NCBI GenBank assembly: GCA_025084515.1
Contig: JAJAGP010000182.1
Span: 411,530 to 475,529, forward strand
Reading direction: 5' to 3'
Length of the DNA: 64,000 nt
DNA from: Ancistrus triradiatus
Lineage: Eukaryota; Chordata; Actinopteri; Siluriformes; Loricariidae
Shown here one piece after another: positions 24,401 to 34,300 of this stretch (positions are counted from its first letter, which is position 1; the number at the start of each line of letters is the position of its first letter). Made by a program: the position numbers and the translations under genes. The notes beneath the pieces were generated by a model. It made no database searches and had not been told where the DNA came from. It saw only the letters and a program-made list of their open reading frames with translations.

Positions 24401-26626
24401 ATGTCATCTAACTCAAACTAATCTAGCTCTGAGTGTGCTAGTACCTCTGATCTAGATGGCATGATTTTAATTCCCACTTGATTAGGGCCAGAAGGTAGTG
24501 TCTTGAAGGCAGCTGGCAGCTCCTCCACTGTCTCCACCAACCGGCAGTCCACATATAGAGCCATGCTTGGAGTGCCATGCATCAACCCGCTGAAGTGCAG
24601 CATGATGTTGTGTGGTTGGCCATCTGCCAATGGCACTTTAATGAAGTTGGCAGTACCCATCTTTCCGTTGCTTTTCAGATACCTCAGAGACACTAAAAGC
24701 AGGAGAGAGAAAGAGGTCTGTAGAAATCTAAATTTATCAAAATGGTTACTAATGGTTGTTGTTTCTGGGCTTCAGTCCCTGCAGTGAGAATGCCGTCTGG
24801 AATATGACGCAAAACGTTCCAATCATCAAATGCTAATATTTCCTGTACATGACATCACAAAGTAGATTTATCAAAGATACCTTTGTTAAGCTTCCCGTGC
24901 ATATTAAAATCCAAATAATCGGTGTTGTCTGCAGGGTTGTAAATGCGAAAAACACGTGTTGGAGCTTTATTTTGGACCTGGAAGGTTGACAGGATAAAAA
25001 CGTCATTCACATTCTTGGTCTTCAGTCCTCCTTGCAAGAGATCGGGCAAACAGTCCGGTGACACCAAGAGATCATATACTGCAAGCACAGAGGTTATTAC
25101 TGATTCAGTAAAGTCCAACTCAGCCAATTATTACCTCCCATTTGTCCTATCAAAGTAACATTTACAGCATTTAGCAGACGCCCTTATCCAGAGCGACTTA
25201 CAATTGGTACAGTCTTACAATCCAAGCAATTGTGGGTTAAGGGTCTTGCTCAAGGACCCAACACTGGCAGCTTGGCAGAGGTGGGATTTGAACCCTGGAC
25301 CTTCTCGTTCATAGTCCAGTACCTTACCCGCTAGGCTACCACAGTCCCACAGTAACCAGCTACACTCCTCAGCATAGAAATTGTAAGGAAGGTTATGCAA
25401 ACCGAGGAAGAAACAAGTGTTACTAAGATTTATTTCTATAGCGCTTTTTACAATGGAGCATTGTCTCAAAGAAACTTTACAAGGTTAGATAATCTCCTAA
25501 TATCTACGTCCAATCCCAAATTGAGCAAGCCTAGGGCGACAGTGGCAAGGAAAAACTCCCCAAGTGTTATGGGAAAGAAACCTTGGGACGACCAAGACTC
25601 AAAAAGGGACCCAACCTTCTTGGGCGGTATAGATGATAAATCTAAGAATGAAACTAAAGTCATGGAGGCATAATTCAAATAAAATGTGAAATATGCACAT
25701 CGGCATTAAGCAGTCCGATGCACAGAGTCACTCTAGGATCCTGAGTGTAATCAGGAAAGTCGTTGGTGGCACTTCGACCCCAGATAAGTGGAGGAAGGTG
25801 AGGGTTGGTGCCCTCCGGTGTGGCCTGGGTATGATGGGGCTGGAGCTTATGACGGAAGCTGAAGGGGATGAACATCATGTGTGGGGCTGGAACTGGTACT
25901 GGTACACAGCTCTGGGAGATAATGGTCAAATTTTCAGGCACCTAGCTCAAATCTGTGGCATGTGGGAGGGGAATAAAAGCCAGATTGAAAGCAAAGTTTT
26001 TAGCTACATGAAAGCTCAAAAATCAGATCGTGTTGTGGGATGACTGTGTGATGCCTTGAGATGTTTGGAGTATTTTGTTTCCCCATTTTGCAAAATCGTT
26101 TGCTTATCATTAGCATTTCCACAATTTCATCACTTTTCCTTATTGGTGTTGCAATGTTCATTTTAGTTTAAATAAAGACCAAGTAACCTTTTCCATTCTA
26201 AAAACAGTGAAACAGTGTTCCTAATAATTTTAATTCCTAAATATTAAACTTGGAAGCATGCTTCAGAGACATTTTATTCTTCTAGTAGTGCCAATAATAT
26301 TTATAAAATGCTCATAATTATAAGTTATTATCCATTACTTTTTACCCATCATTACAAGGCTGCAAATATTTCTGAAACTGGATGTATATTAGCACAGCAC
26401 AGTATAGAATAGTTTCTTTACTCTGTCCTATATAAGATAGTACAGCATCATACTTTTGCAATACAAGAGCACAACTGTAGCAATTGCAAATAAAAAAGAT
26501 CATACACCAAGAAGGGTATGAAGGGCATCGGAAAGCTTGGCACTTACCAATTCCTTGGCCATTCACCATATAGGACATCTGCAGAACCACCTGTATGCTG
26601 AGCACAGCACTTATCCACACAGCCAT
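6424..26626 (-). CDS. thbs4: Thrombospondin-4 (21 coding exons, 949 aa)
   Basis: Secreted pentameric calcium-binding glycoprotein of the extracellular matrix, known in tendon, muscle and nervous tissue. Coding exons in transcript order: 26626-26548, 25078-24881, 24692-24445, 24314-24212, 24126-24044, 23404-23353, 23219-23059, 20410-20273, 19153-19076, 18969-18778, 18241-18137, 18019-17912, 16312-16153, 13408-13290, 11945-11893, 11816-11635, 11521-11294, 9702-9506, 9318-9146, 6698-6559, 6476-6424. All junctions are GT-AG and phases join without a frameshift (2850 nt). Domains: signal peptide ~1-24 (MAVWISAVLSIQVV...); laminin-G-like N domain ~27-175; coiled coil ~210-255 ending ECVPCG, whose two Cys should link chains; EGF-like domains ~255-479 with calcium-binding motifs DVDEC and DIDEC; type III calcium repeats ~480-715; C-terminal lectin-like domain ~715-949. 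Length is close to human THBS4 (961). The EGF text PVQGVGINYAQANKQ is THBS4-like rather than THBS3 or COMP. The start codon has A at -3 and G at +4. I cannot say whether it is the a or b fish paralogue. The exon 16/17 repeat is odd (see findings). Confidence 0.95.
6741..6905 (-). mobile_element. tRNA-derived SINE (internally deleted), thbs4 intron 20
   Basis: Same family as the copies at 14440, 25158, 27822, 31765, 34055, 36777 and 42030. It has the tail-side motif tccttatccagagtgactta at the left and the tRNA-like head at the right (aggccaccacagtcc). The middle is shortened. Confidence 0.75.
7060..8462 (-). mobile_element. Tc1-like transposon, family A copy 1, thbs4 intron 20
   Basis: The right terminus agcaccactg is followed by TA. 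The minus strand encodes a Tc1/IS630 transposase broken into overlapping frames (8018-7731, 7804-7499, 7556-7317, 7348-7049) with LWTDETKIEF (first catalytic Asp), EDNDPKHTS (second Asp) and SQSPDLNPMEMLW (catalytic Glu). The left terminal repeat is missing or replaced by a (GT)n tract at 7079-7104. It is non-functional through frameshifts. Confidence 0.88.
8785..8985 (+). mobile_element. tRNA-derived SINE, thbs4 intron 20
   Basis: The head is tggtagcctagtgattatag (box A-like) with gttcaaatcc (box B), then the family body and a taagg-cctgctaaatgacata tail. A partial head repeat sits just before it (8750-8780). Diverged from the other copies. Confidence 0.75.
10028..11018 (+). mobile_element. 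Tc1-like transposon, family B copy 1, truncated, thbs4 intron 17
   Basis: The plus strand encodes DNA-binding and catalytic fragments (IGKQVGVNKSTV, MDDPEEDWENIMWSDETKIE). The 5' terminal repeat is absent. About 200 bp containing the second Asp and the Glu of the DDE triad are deleted near 10728. The 3' terminus ttttgccccactg is intact and runs into a (TA)n tract. Confidence 0.88.
11085..11190 (+). repeat. Short tRNA-derived SINE-like fragment
   Basis: cacagtggttagcactgcca resembles the head of a tRNA-derived repeat common in fish and gaattggattgagccggtac its 3' portion. The middle is missing. A similar 3' scrap occurs at 46430-46480. Confidence 0.4.
12095..12300 (+). repeat. Unclassified dispersed repeat, copy 1 (thbs4 intron 14)
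   Basis: Shares aggtatg...catcca, tgctttaatggcc, aagaattataataggaaat and cacctgctgacagaaaagag with 43665-43850; the second half also matches 42955-43060. No ORF and no terminal repeat seen. Confidence 0.6.
12330..13200 (-). mobile_element. Decayed Tc1-like transposon, thbs4 intron 14
   Basis: The minus strand translates across frames to pieces such as RETWTGMDWHRIVFSN and NDGCLPVWRTHGEHFNPDF, which follow the Tc1 pattern of W-x-x-W-x-x-V-x-x-S-(D)E and DGR-x-x-VWRR-x-GE. The catalytic Asp is lost (SNQ where SDE is expected). Boundaries are approximate. Confidence 0.6.
14440..14646 (-). mobile_element. tRNA-derived SINE, thbs4 intron 13
   Basis: Nearly complete family member on the minus strand, with gggatttgaaccctcgac (box B complement), the conserved body caatccaagcaattgtgggt and the tail acccttatccagagcgactt. 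A small internal duplication of aaatgtaaataatcatca sits in its 3' tail. Confidence 0.85.
15215..15385 (+). repeat. Second SINE-like family, copy 1 (thbs4 intron 13)
   Basis: ggaaggcatcacatgtagat followed by ggtctgagggagggtctcg matches in layout the copy at 43470-43650, which has better preserved tRNA boxes. Diverged. Confidence 0.4.
16357..16548 (-). mobile_element. Diverged tRNA-derived SINE, thbs4 intron 12
   Basis: Family body recognisable (acaatccaagcaattgagcg, gctgggatttgagccctcag) but heavily mutated. It abuts the Tc1 element on its right. Confidence 0.65.
16549..17490 (-). mobile_element. Tc1-like transposon, family D, thbs4 intron 12
   Basis: Contains the longest intact transposase frame in the window (minus, 17107-16532, 191 aa), covering the whole catalytic core. 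First Asp in LWTDETKLELFG, second in QQDNDPKHTS, Glu in PDLNPIENLGWDL; 34 residues separate the last two, the DD34E spacing of Tc1. The N-terminal DNA-binding half (from about 17475, MGKTKELP) is broken by stops. Clear terminal repeats were not found, so the edges are approximate. Confidence 0.85.
17491..17760. other. Unassigned intronic segment with an 82-codon minus ORF
   Basis: Lies between the Tc1 element and thbs4 exon 12. The open frame 17750-17502 on the minus strand has no recognised domain and no splice context, and probably belongs to an unrecognised repeat. Confidence 0.3.
18598..18760. mobile_element. Tc1-like terminal remnant, thbs4 intron 10
   Basis: Contains cagccataacattaaaacca and aggtcccccttgtgcc, which I recognise as the end region of a Tc1-like family widespread in fish. 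No transposase is left. Confidence 0.5.
19249..19512. mobile_element. Family B Tc1 deletion derivative (MITE-like), thbs4 intron 8
   Basis: Both ends match the ends of family B (cactgattgtgcaagttctc at left; aatactttttttgccccac at right) but the transposase region is absent, leaving ~260 bp. The left end emerges from a (TA)n tract; the right end is followed by TA. Confidence 0.75.
19747..20242. mobile_element. Non-autonomous Tc1/mariner-type MITE, thbs4 intron 8
   Basis: Flanked by TA on both sides (19745-19746 and 20243-20244). Ends are inverted repeats of ~45 bp: left cagtgggggcaaaaggtctg, then actagtgaaaatgcttc; right, on the other strand, cagtcaggagtaaaaggttg, then actagtgaaaatgcttcc. 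The ~400-bp interior has no transposase. Confidence 0.8.
20815..22375. repeat. Minisatellite, ~30 units of ~43-50 bp, thbs4 intron 7
   Basis: The unit is aaaatgctaatgtggctagg followed by attaaagttactcagagagg and acata. Two alternating variants are visible: one with ggattaaagttactcagag, the other with ataattatggttactctaga. Units near both ends are most diverged, as expected for array edges. Between 21660 and 22020 many units carry single extra bases. Confidence 0.95.
23828..23892. repeat. Isolated minisatellite unit, thbs4 intron 5
   Basis: gtggctataattaaagttac tctag..., then aaaatgctaatgtggctagg: one and a half units of the minisatellite of intron 7, separated from the array by ~1.45 kb that includes two coding exons. 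Confidence 0.85.
25158..25352 (-). mobile_element. tRNA-derived SINE, thbs4 intron 1
   Basis: Full-length, well-preserved copy on the minus strand: tail acatttacagcatttagcag at the left, box B complement gggatttgaaccctgg and head gctaggctaccacagtccca at the right. Confidence 0.9.
25420..25945 (-). mobile_element. L2-clade LINE 3' fragment, thbs4 intron 1
   Basis: The reverse complement matches the 3' tail of the L2 at 62060-62420: ggcgacagtggcaaggaaaa, accaagactcaaaaaggg, acatcatgtgtggggc. Only the 3' ~520 bp is present, typical of 5'-truncated LINE insertion. Confidence 0.88.
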
Positions 26627-27820
26627 TCTGTTGTTGTGGAAGAAATACCAAGTAGTCCTAATAATGCAGGTCCTTTTATTACTCCTGCTGAAGGCTCTGC
26701 TTCAGCATCTGCTCATGTGCAGTAGCAGTCAAAACAGGCGTGCGTTTCCCGTTGGGTGACTGGTGCGCAGCTGCTGAATGAGAACCAGATAGATGCCTGG
26801 AAGATTTATGCTCTTCAGATGACTTTTGCCATGGAAGGTGTGACCAAGTACCTCCTCCAGTAAGAACCTCAACTCTCTTTCTAGAATGTGACAATTTTAC
26901 TGTAAGGGCTGTCAGATGTACGTCATAAAAAGACTCTCACTTTTGATAGTTCATACCTTTTAGAAAAGTGTGAATATAAATAGCTTTATATTAGTATTGA
27001 TTTATCTAAATACCCTCTTCATAATCTGTTGCTTATTTAACTTGGTTTTGACTGAGGTTAATCTGAGAGAAGGATATGCTTTTAGGTTTATAACTAATCT
27101 CATGATCTTTAATTTGAACTGCAGAGACGTTTTGTTTCTTGCTAGTCAGACCAGATTTGCTTGAGGTATGTCTGCACACTAGTAAAACCAAGTAAAAACA
27201 CATTTGGTCTGTAGTAAAACCTGTCCCTCGATTCCGGATAACATTTACAAGAATCCCCTGGCTTTGATCCTCGTTCCTTTGCAGTTGTAACTGAAGTGGT
27301 TCCGCAGTTGGTAGAAATCCACACTCTTTCCCAGTTGAAATTGGAATCAATAAATCTTGTGGTTTGATTACATCTGTCAAGTCTAGATGTTCCTCACAGC
27401 ACCAACATCACCGAGGCCTCCTGAAACTGACATATAATGCCTCACCAATTCCTGCCATATTGTGGTAAGTTATTGATTTGGCCATGGCTCCAAACTGATG
27501 CCCATTTTATAGCTACAGTGGACAAGAACAACGATTTCCTTGAGTGTATGAACCAAATGGTATGTGGACTTAAAAGGCAGATCATTGAGATTGTACGTAT
27601 ATGGTATTGTAGGGAAAATGTCCAAACATAATCAACATTTGCATGCAATATTGCACTACTGTTGTTCTGTCAACATTCAGGTAATTTTTGGGTTGACTTT
27701 GGCAAAAGAACAAGGTCTGTTAAACATCCAAAACAAGTCCATACACTCAGTGGGTGTTTTAGCATGGAAAGGAAATAGCAAAGACACAAAGTCTCTCCAG
27801 AAAATGGTGCATATATGACT
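26627..27820. promoter_or_regulatory. thbs4 upstream region (promoter not resolved)
   Basis: Region immediately 5' of thbs4 coding exon 1 on the minus strand. A tacgtca sequence (half CRE-like) lies at ~26917-26923, next to an A/T-rich stretch. I cannot fix a transcription start or 5' untranslated exon. No protein-coding gene is supported. Confidence 0.3.
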
Positions 27821-27821
27821 C

Positions 27822-28017
27822 CATTTACATTTACAGCATTTAGCAGACGCCCTTATCCAGAGCAACTTACAATTGGTACAGTCTTACAATACAAGCAATT
27901 GTGGGTTAAGGGTCTTGCTCAAGGACCAAACAGTGGCAGCTTGGCAGAGGTGGGATTTGAACCCTGGACCTTCTGGTCCATAGTCCAGTACCTTACCCGC
28001 TAGGCTACCACAGTCCC
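27822..28017 (-). mobile_element. tRNA-derived SINE, thbs4-mtx3 intergenic
   Basis: Full-length minus-strand copy with tail catttacagcatttagcaga and head gctaggctaccacagtcc; very similar to the copy at 25158-25352. Confidence 0.9.
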
Positions 28018-28274
28018 GATTTAATACCAGTATTTGATACTCTATGGGGTTTAGCTCAGGTGACTGTGGAAGAAAATCCATGACAGTCAGCACTCCTTGA
28101 TCTTTTGTGGCCTTCAAGTAGTTGTTGCAAAGCTTTCAATCTGTGTAGGGTCATTATCCGCCTGCAATATAAATCCTTCCCCCCAAAGTTCCAAACAAGC
28201 ATTTTCATTTTTTTAACCTTTTTTTTAAATCTGATGGTTGTGTGTTTAGAGAGAAGGAATGACACTGGTGGGAA

Positions 28275-28420
28275 TTAGGTTTTCCCTTGCCGCTGTCGCC
28301 TTAGGCTTGCTCAAATTTGAAATGGCCCTAGATATTAGCAGATAATCTAAAACTGCAAACTGCTTTGAGACAATGCTCCATTGTAAAAAGTGCTATAGAA
28401 AGAAATCTGACCTGACTTGT
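28275..28420 (+). mobile_element. L2-clade LINE 3' end fragment
   Basis: ttgccgctgtcgccttaggc, tagataatct-like text, gagacaatgctccattgtaa and a ...ctgacctgacttg end match the last ~150 bp of the L2 tail. Confidence 0.85.
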
Positions 28421-29139
28421 GGAGTAAGTCCAACAGTCAGTCACAAAGAATGTACAGTAACTATACAGACAGAGCAATACGTCAGTCACTTCTCTAATGT
28501 AATGTGTACACAGTTAGTCCTCATAACAAATGTTCCTTCACCTTGAGCAGCCCAACTATACAAAGAGTACAAGGCATTTGCTATTTGACACCGCTGAGTC
28601 ATGGAACATATCAGTAGCCAGTATGGATTTTCCAGCTTCCAATTTCTGAAAAGTTATTAAGTGACTCTGTTTCATCTCACAAAGATCCTGAGCTAATTTG
28701 TATTTCAGATGACTGTGAGGTTGCCACACAGCTGTTAAAAGAAGCACACAATTCACTGCAAATCGATGACTTAAGGAGAACAACCGATACAACAAATGCC
28801 GTCTCCAGGCATGATAGTGGGAACTGTTGCTGCAACAACTCTAATTCTAGTCCAGTGTCTGATATTAAAGAAGACAAGACAGATTAGGTTGAGTTGTCTA
28901 ATAACTGTAGTATGACACATTGTGATTCTGGGCAGATAGGAGAAAACATGTGGGCTTGTTTGTTGATTCATGCTGTCAGAACATGGATTGATAAATTGAG
29001 AAAAGTCAGTGCCCAGGACATTAGTGATCCTTCTTTTTAAAAACAGCAGAGCTGAATGGAATCTCTATGCAATGCCTAGAGCAAGTGTCTTGCTGATGTA
29101 TTCATGAGTTCCAAGCATTGAATTTAAAGCTGTATTCAT
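28421..29139. other. Intergenic, no recognised feature
   Basis: Small ORFs on the minus strand lack any family signal or splice structure. Confidence 0.45.
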
Positions 29140-30190
29140 AAATATACACTCACCATCCACTTCATTACATACACCTGTTCAACTGCTTGTTAACGCAAAT
29201 ATCTAAACAGGCAATGACATGGCAGCAACTCAATACCTTTAGATGAAGTTCAAACTAAGCAGCAAGAAAGCTGATTTAACTGTTAACGTGACATGGTTGT
29301 TGATGCTAGGCGGGTCTGAGTGTTTCAAAAACTGCTGGTCTACTGGGATTTCCATCCCCAGCCACCTCTAGGGTTTACAGGGAATGGTCTGAAAGAGAGA
29401 AAATATTCAGTGAGTGGCAGTTCTCTGGGTGAAAATGCCTCGTTGATGTCAGAGGAGAATGGCCAGACTGATTTGAGGTCATAGAAAGGCAACAGTCACT
29501 CAAATAACCGAGGTATGGAGAAGAGCATTTCTGAATGCACAACACGTCCTACCTTGAATCAGATGGCCCACTGCAGCAGAATACCACACTGGGTGCCACT
29601 CTGTCAGCTAGGAACAGGAAACTGGGGCACCAATTCGCACATGGCCACTGAAATTGGACAATAGAACACTGGAAAAATGTTGGTCTGATGAGTCTCGATT
29701 TTGCTGCGACATTCGGATGGACAGATCAGAATTTGGTGTGAACAACATCAACGGTTCAGGCGGCTGGTGGTGTAATGGTATGGGAGATGTATTCTTGGCA
29801 CACTCTGGGACCCTTAATACCAATTGAGCATTGTTTAAATGCCACATGTTCGTCCCTTTATGACCACAGTGTACCATCTTCTGATGGCTACTTCCAGCAG
29901 GATAAGGCATCATGTCACAAAGCTCAGATCATCTCACACTGGTTTCTTGAGCATGATGATGATGTCCTCCACAGTCACCAGATCTCAATCCAATAGAGCA
30001 ATTTTGGGATGAGGTGGAACGGGAGATTAGAGTCATGGATGTGCAGCTGACAAATCTGCAGCAACTGCGTGATGCTATCATGTCAGTCAGGACCAGCATC
30101 TTGTTAAACGTCTGCCACGGAGAATTAAGGCAGTTCTGAAGGCAAGAGGCACTAACCAGAAAAGCTCATAAAGGGGCTGGTGAGTGTATA
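29140..30190 (+). mobile_element. Decayed Tc1-like transposon, thbs4-mtx3 intergenic
   Basis: The plus strand carries the recognisable backbone of a Tc1 family: start cacctgttcaactgcttgtt, body gggtttacagggaatggtct, tggtctgatgagtctcgatt (S-D-E-S catalytic Asp), cttccagcaggataaggcat (Q-Q-D second Asp), cagatctcaatccaatagag (Glu in DLNPIE). Many indels and internal losses; the element is dead. Confidence 0.75.
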
Positions 30191-31177
30191 TGCATGGCAT
30201 CTCGTTTGTCTTTTGGCCTTGCCTTTTAATTCACCACTCTCTGACTGAATCTGAAACACCTGCTCTTAATGATGCCTCTTTCGGACCTGTTTTCCCTGTT
30301 TTTAGGAACTTCCCGTATGAAATTACTTAATATAGTTGGCCATGGTCAGAACTCAAAAGTGTTTCTCTCAGACAAATGCTCCTCTTGTTTACACAGCCAT
30401 GTCATTAAATAATAACTTGCATAACTAAATAAAATAAAAAAAAAACTATTTTTAAATACTGGGTAACATTTTTGTTTTTTTACTTCTGCAGATGAAGAAA
30501 AGATCATGTTTGTCCCTGTGCTGTTTACAGGAAAAATGTTACAGTAGACTTTCCATTGCCAGTCTAGTCCTTGTATTATGTATGAGCACATTTGTATGGT
30601 CTTTTAGCACAAGCTCTAGAAAGAAAACTGCAGAACTATTGGTCACCCTCAAGCAAAGGAAACATTCCACAAATTTCACACTTTGACTAAGACTTAAGGA
30701 TTAAATTAGAGATCACATGCACAGTCAGCATGCCAATCTTCTCACGTAGTTTATCCAGATACACGTGAATAATCCGTTTCTTGCAAGCCACCCAATGAGA
30801 GAAATATGTTTGTCTCATCAGAAATGTGCCGAACCAAGCTCACGTCTGAAAATGGACAATGCAGAGAAAACAGATCAGTGTTGCATGTCCTGCAGAGCAA
30901 AAGGGCTCCTTCTTAATGACTATCCGACTTGCTTCCAAAAGTAAAACAGACCAGATGAGCTCATTCAGCATCACTCCCACTGTGCATAAACAACATGATG
31001 TTCTTCTTTCTTGGGCTTGGGGATTCAAAACCGGTTTATCTTACAGCCTTGATTGACCCAAGAGCTGTGGAGTGGACAGGCACAGGTAAGGTAGTAAGAC
31101 AAGCGTTTGAACTGCTGCCTTACGAATGTGCTAAATAATTGCACGATTACATGATGATGTTAGTCATATTATTTTAA

Positions 31178-31178
<1 letters not shown>
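30191..31178. other. Intergenic, no recognised feature
   Basis: No gene, named repeat or RNA recognised. Belongs to the divergent spacer between thbs4 and mtx3. Confidence 0.4.
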
Positions 31179-31213
<35 letters not shown>

Positions 31214-31224
31214 TAATAATAATA

Positions 31225-31256
<32 letters not shown>

Positions 31257-31257
31257 G
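31179..31257. repeat. (TAA)n-(TTA)n self-complementary triplet repeat
   Basis: About 13 TAA triplets with one interruption are followed at once by about 10 TTA/ATT triplets, making a near-perfect inverted repeat with almost no loop. It ends ~25 bp before the mtx3 GC box. Confidence 0.95.
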
Positions 31258-31278
31258 TTTTGTACAGGGAACGTTAAA

Positions 31279-31290
31279 AGGGGGCGGAGC
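31279..31290 (+). promoter_or_regulatory. GC box of the mtx3 promoter
   Basis: agggggcggagc is a good Sp1-type GC box ~40 bp before the mtx3 start codon. No TATA box is placed to serve the gene; a TATA-less housekeeping promoter fits a mitochondrial import/assembly gene. Confidence 0.5.
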
Positions 31291-31321
31291 TTAGGCGCTG
31301 TCATCGGCGATCCAGCCAAAC

Positions 31322-31333
31322 AAACATGGCGGC
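31322..31333 (+). promoter_or_regulatory. YY1-like motif overlapping the mtx3 start codon
   Basis: aaacatggcggc fits the AAnATGGCGGC motif often found at transcription/translation starts of genes for mitochondrial proteins; its ATG is the start codon. The position and match are seen; the binding is inferred. Confidence 0.5.
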
Positions 31334-34300
31334 ACCCATGGAGCTGCTTTGTTGGGGAGGCGATTGGGACTTACCGTCCGTACACACAGAATCATTAATT
31401 GTGTTGGTAATGACATTATTATCTCTGCGGTCTTGCTTCTATATGAGCACAAGGGTAGTGGCATTTAAATCGGCTGTTTCGCTGTAAAGATAACCCGCAA
31501 GAAAGGCTTGGTTCCAAACCGGGTGCTAGCGCACTAAGTAGTGTGTACAAATTAGTACACCTTTAACTGTCCGCTACTGTCTGTACATCCCGTGTAGTAC
31601 AGTAGCATGTGGTTTGAGACTCGGCCAAGGGTCACCTTGTTATTGTGCATGACAGAAGTATTTAATGGCTCGTGTTTTTGTAAATCAGTAACGTCTTAAT
31701 GCAGCTCCTGTCATACAACCAGTACTGCACGTTTTCTCAGCTTTATCTGTGTAGATAAAGGACTGTGGTAGTCTAGCGGTTAAGGTACTGGACTATGGAC
31801 CAAAAGATCCAGGGTTCAAATCCCACCTCTGCCAAGCTGCCACTGTTGGGTCCTTGAGCAAGACCCTTAACCCACAATTGCTTGGATTGTAAGACTGTAT
31901 CAATTGTAAGTCGCTCTGGATAAGGGCGTCTGCTAAATAGATAAAGTAGATAAAGAGTTGAACCAGAATTTAAATTTAGTGCGAACGAAATGTATCTTTC
32001 TTTATAAAGTTCTCATTACACAGTGCTACAGTACAGCAGAAGCTCTGGTAGATAAACAACGTCCTTCCAGAAAAGTAGTCTCACTTCCAAGTAAATATGA
32101 ACTCATTCTAAATTTGTATGTTGCATTAATGTGCTGTATTCATGCTCCTTTTTAGGCATACGCAAAATTTGCTGGAGCCCAACTAACAGTCAAGCCAGTG
32201 GACTGGACATGGAGGACTCTCACGGGTAGTTATTTATTAATGGCACCTGCAATTCTCATTGCTTCTCTCAGTTCACAACTCTGCACTTTGCTGATGACAG
32301 ACTGTAGTCCATCTGTTTCACTACATACTAGTCCCTCTTCTCTGATGGGCACAGATCAGGTACTATTTGGGTGGTGGATCATTCTCAGTACTGTAGTGAC
32401 ACTGATGTGGTGGTGGTGTGTTAGTGTGTGTTTTGCTGGTATGAGTGGATCAGACAGAGAAGTGCCGCTGGAGTGTTAGATCTGTGGGGGTCCTGATCAG
32501 AGTAAAGGGGACTAGCAAAGTACGTATAGAAACAGTTGGACTACAATCTGTGTTCCTGTATGGTAAGTTGAAGTGATAAAATGGACAGTGAGTGCAGAAA
32601 CAAGGAGGTGTTCCTAATAAAGCGAACAGTGCATTTTAATTTAAGTGTTTGACTTTTGTCTCAGTTGTAAGTCAAGAATGAGTGAGTGTGAACTTTTTCT
32701 TTTTCCCATTTCCCCAGCCACTGTTCCAGAACTGCATCAAGATGGGGAGACTGTAACAGATCCTACCCAGATTCTAAACGTTCTTAGGAAACATGTATGT
32801 AACGGCTAAAATCTGGCACGTTTTTAAAATATTATAGGATGTCAGTGGTTTTAAAATATAGGACAGTATTTTTTGTTATGTAGGGGAAAAAAAATCCCTA
32901 ACCCGGCCAGGGCTGTGGTGGGGATCGGAGTCTTACCTGCTATTCACAGGGTGCAGATGGCATGATCCCTGACTGGGTTGCCACTTCCATTTCTGGGTAG
33001 GGGTAACTTGCAGTGCCAGGGAGTGATTTGGGGGGATTATAGAGTTTCACACTGACCAAGACAAAAGTGCCCATAGGTGGAGGTCGAAGAGGTCAGCTTG
33101 TAGCCTCAACAAGAGCCTTTCATACAAGGTTTTCCTCATTTCCCCAAACAGAGATTTAATGCAGACTATGAGCTGTCTGCCAAGCAGGGGGCCGACACCA
33201 TGGCCTACATCGCACTGCTGGAGGAGAAGCTGAGGCCGGCCTTGGTTGGTGCATCACAGTTCACAAAATGGTTTACCAGTCGTCTTCTTGTTCTCTGTAG
33301 AATGTAGACTTTAGACAGTGTGTGTTCACAGCTCCATACGTTTTGGGTGGATGCGGAGAACTACGCCAAACTGACACGGCCGTGGTTCGCCTCGCGCTCT
33401 CCGTTCCCCCTCAACTTCTTCGTGCCCGGCCGGCAGGCCAGTGTGGCTCTCTCCAGGATCCTCTTGACCAAAGCAGAGTCACCACTGCATTCCATTACTG
33501 AGGTGGAAGGAAAGGTATGAATATGCACAGTTGTACCCATTTTGCTGCGTTATAACATTTCCTGGTGAATTATTGGCAGGATCTGAAGTGCCTATTTCAC
33601 TGATTACTTTATTACTTCAGCATAAATACAGCTGTTCCTTAAGTATTCCAGTAGTTAGTCACGTGGCGGGAGTGACGAGCGCTGGGAAACGTAGTGCAGA
33701 AAGCCGTGGTCACGACAATAATTGTTTTTGTTTTTCACTTTCAATACATGATTCAGTGAATAACATGATATTCAATACTTTGTTAGAAAATAAGCTTTAT
33801 GTTAATGATTTTGCCCAACTATACAGTGGGGCAAAAAAGTATTTAGTCAGCCACTGATTGTGCAAGTTCTCCGACTTAGAAAGATGAGAGAGGTCTGTAA
33901 TTTTCATCATAGCTACACTTCAACTATGAGAGACAAAATGAGAAAAAGAAATCCAGGAAATCACATTGTAGGATTTTAAAAGAATTTAATTGTAAATTAT
34001 GGTGAAAAATAAGTATTTGGTCAATAACAAAAGTTCAATTCTTTGTAACATAGCAGGTAAGGTACTGGACTATGGACCAGAAGGTCCAGGGTTCAAATCC
34101 CACCTCTGCCACCGTTGGGTCCTTGAGCAAGACCCTTAACCCACAATTGCTTGGATTGTAAGACTGTATAACTTGTAAGTAGCTCTGGATAAGGGCGTCT
34201 GCTAAATGCTGGAAATGTAAATGTAAATGATGGAAATAACCTTTGTTGGCAATGACAGAGGTCAAATGTTTCCTGTAAGTCTTCACCAGGTTTGCACACA

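Noticed and set aside
6424..26626. Gene identified as thbs3 or comp
   Set aside because: Exon 8 and the C-terminal text follow THBS4, and the neighbour is mtx3 rather than mtx1.
31765..31942. Functional tRNA gene suggested by A and B boxes
   Set aside because: No cloverleaf closes around the boxes, and the same sequence with the same tail occurs in many copies; it is a tRNA-derived SINE.
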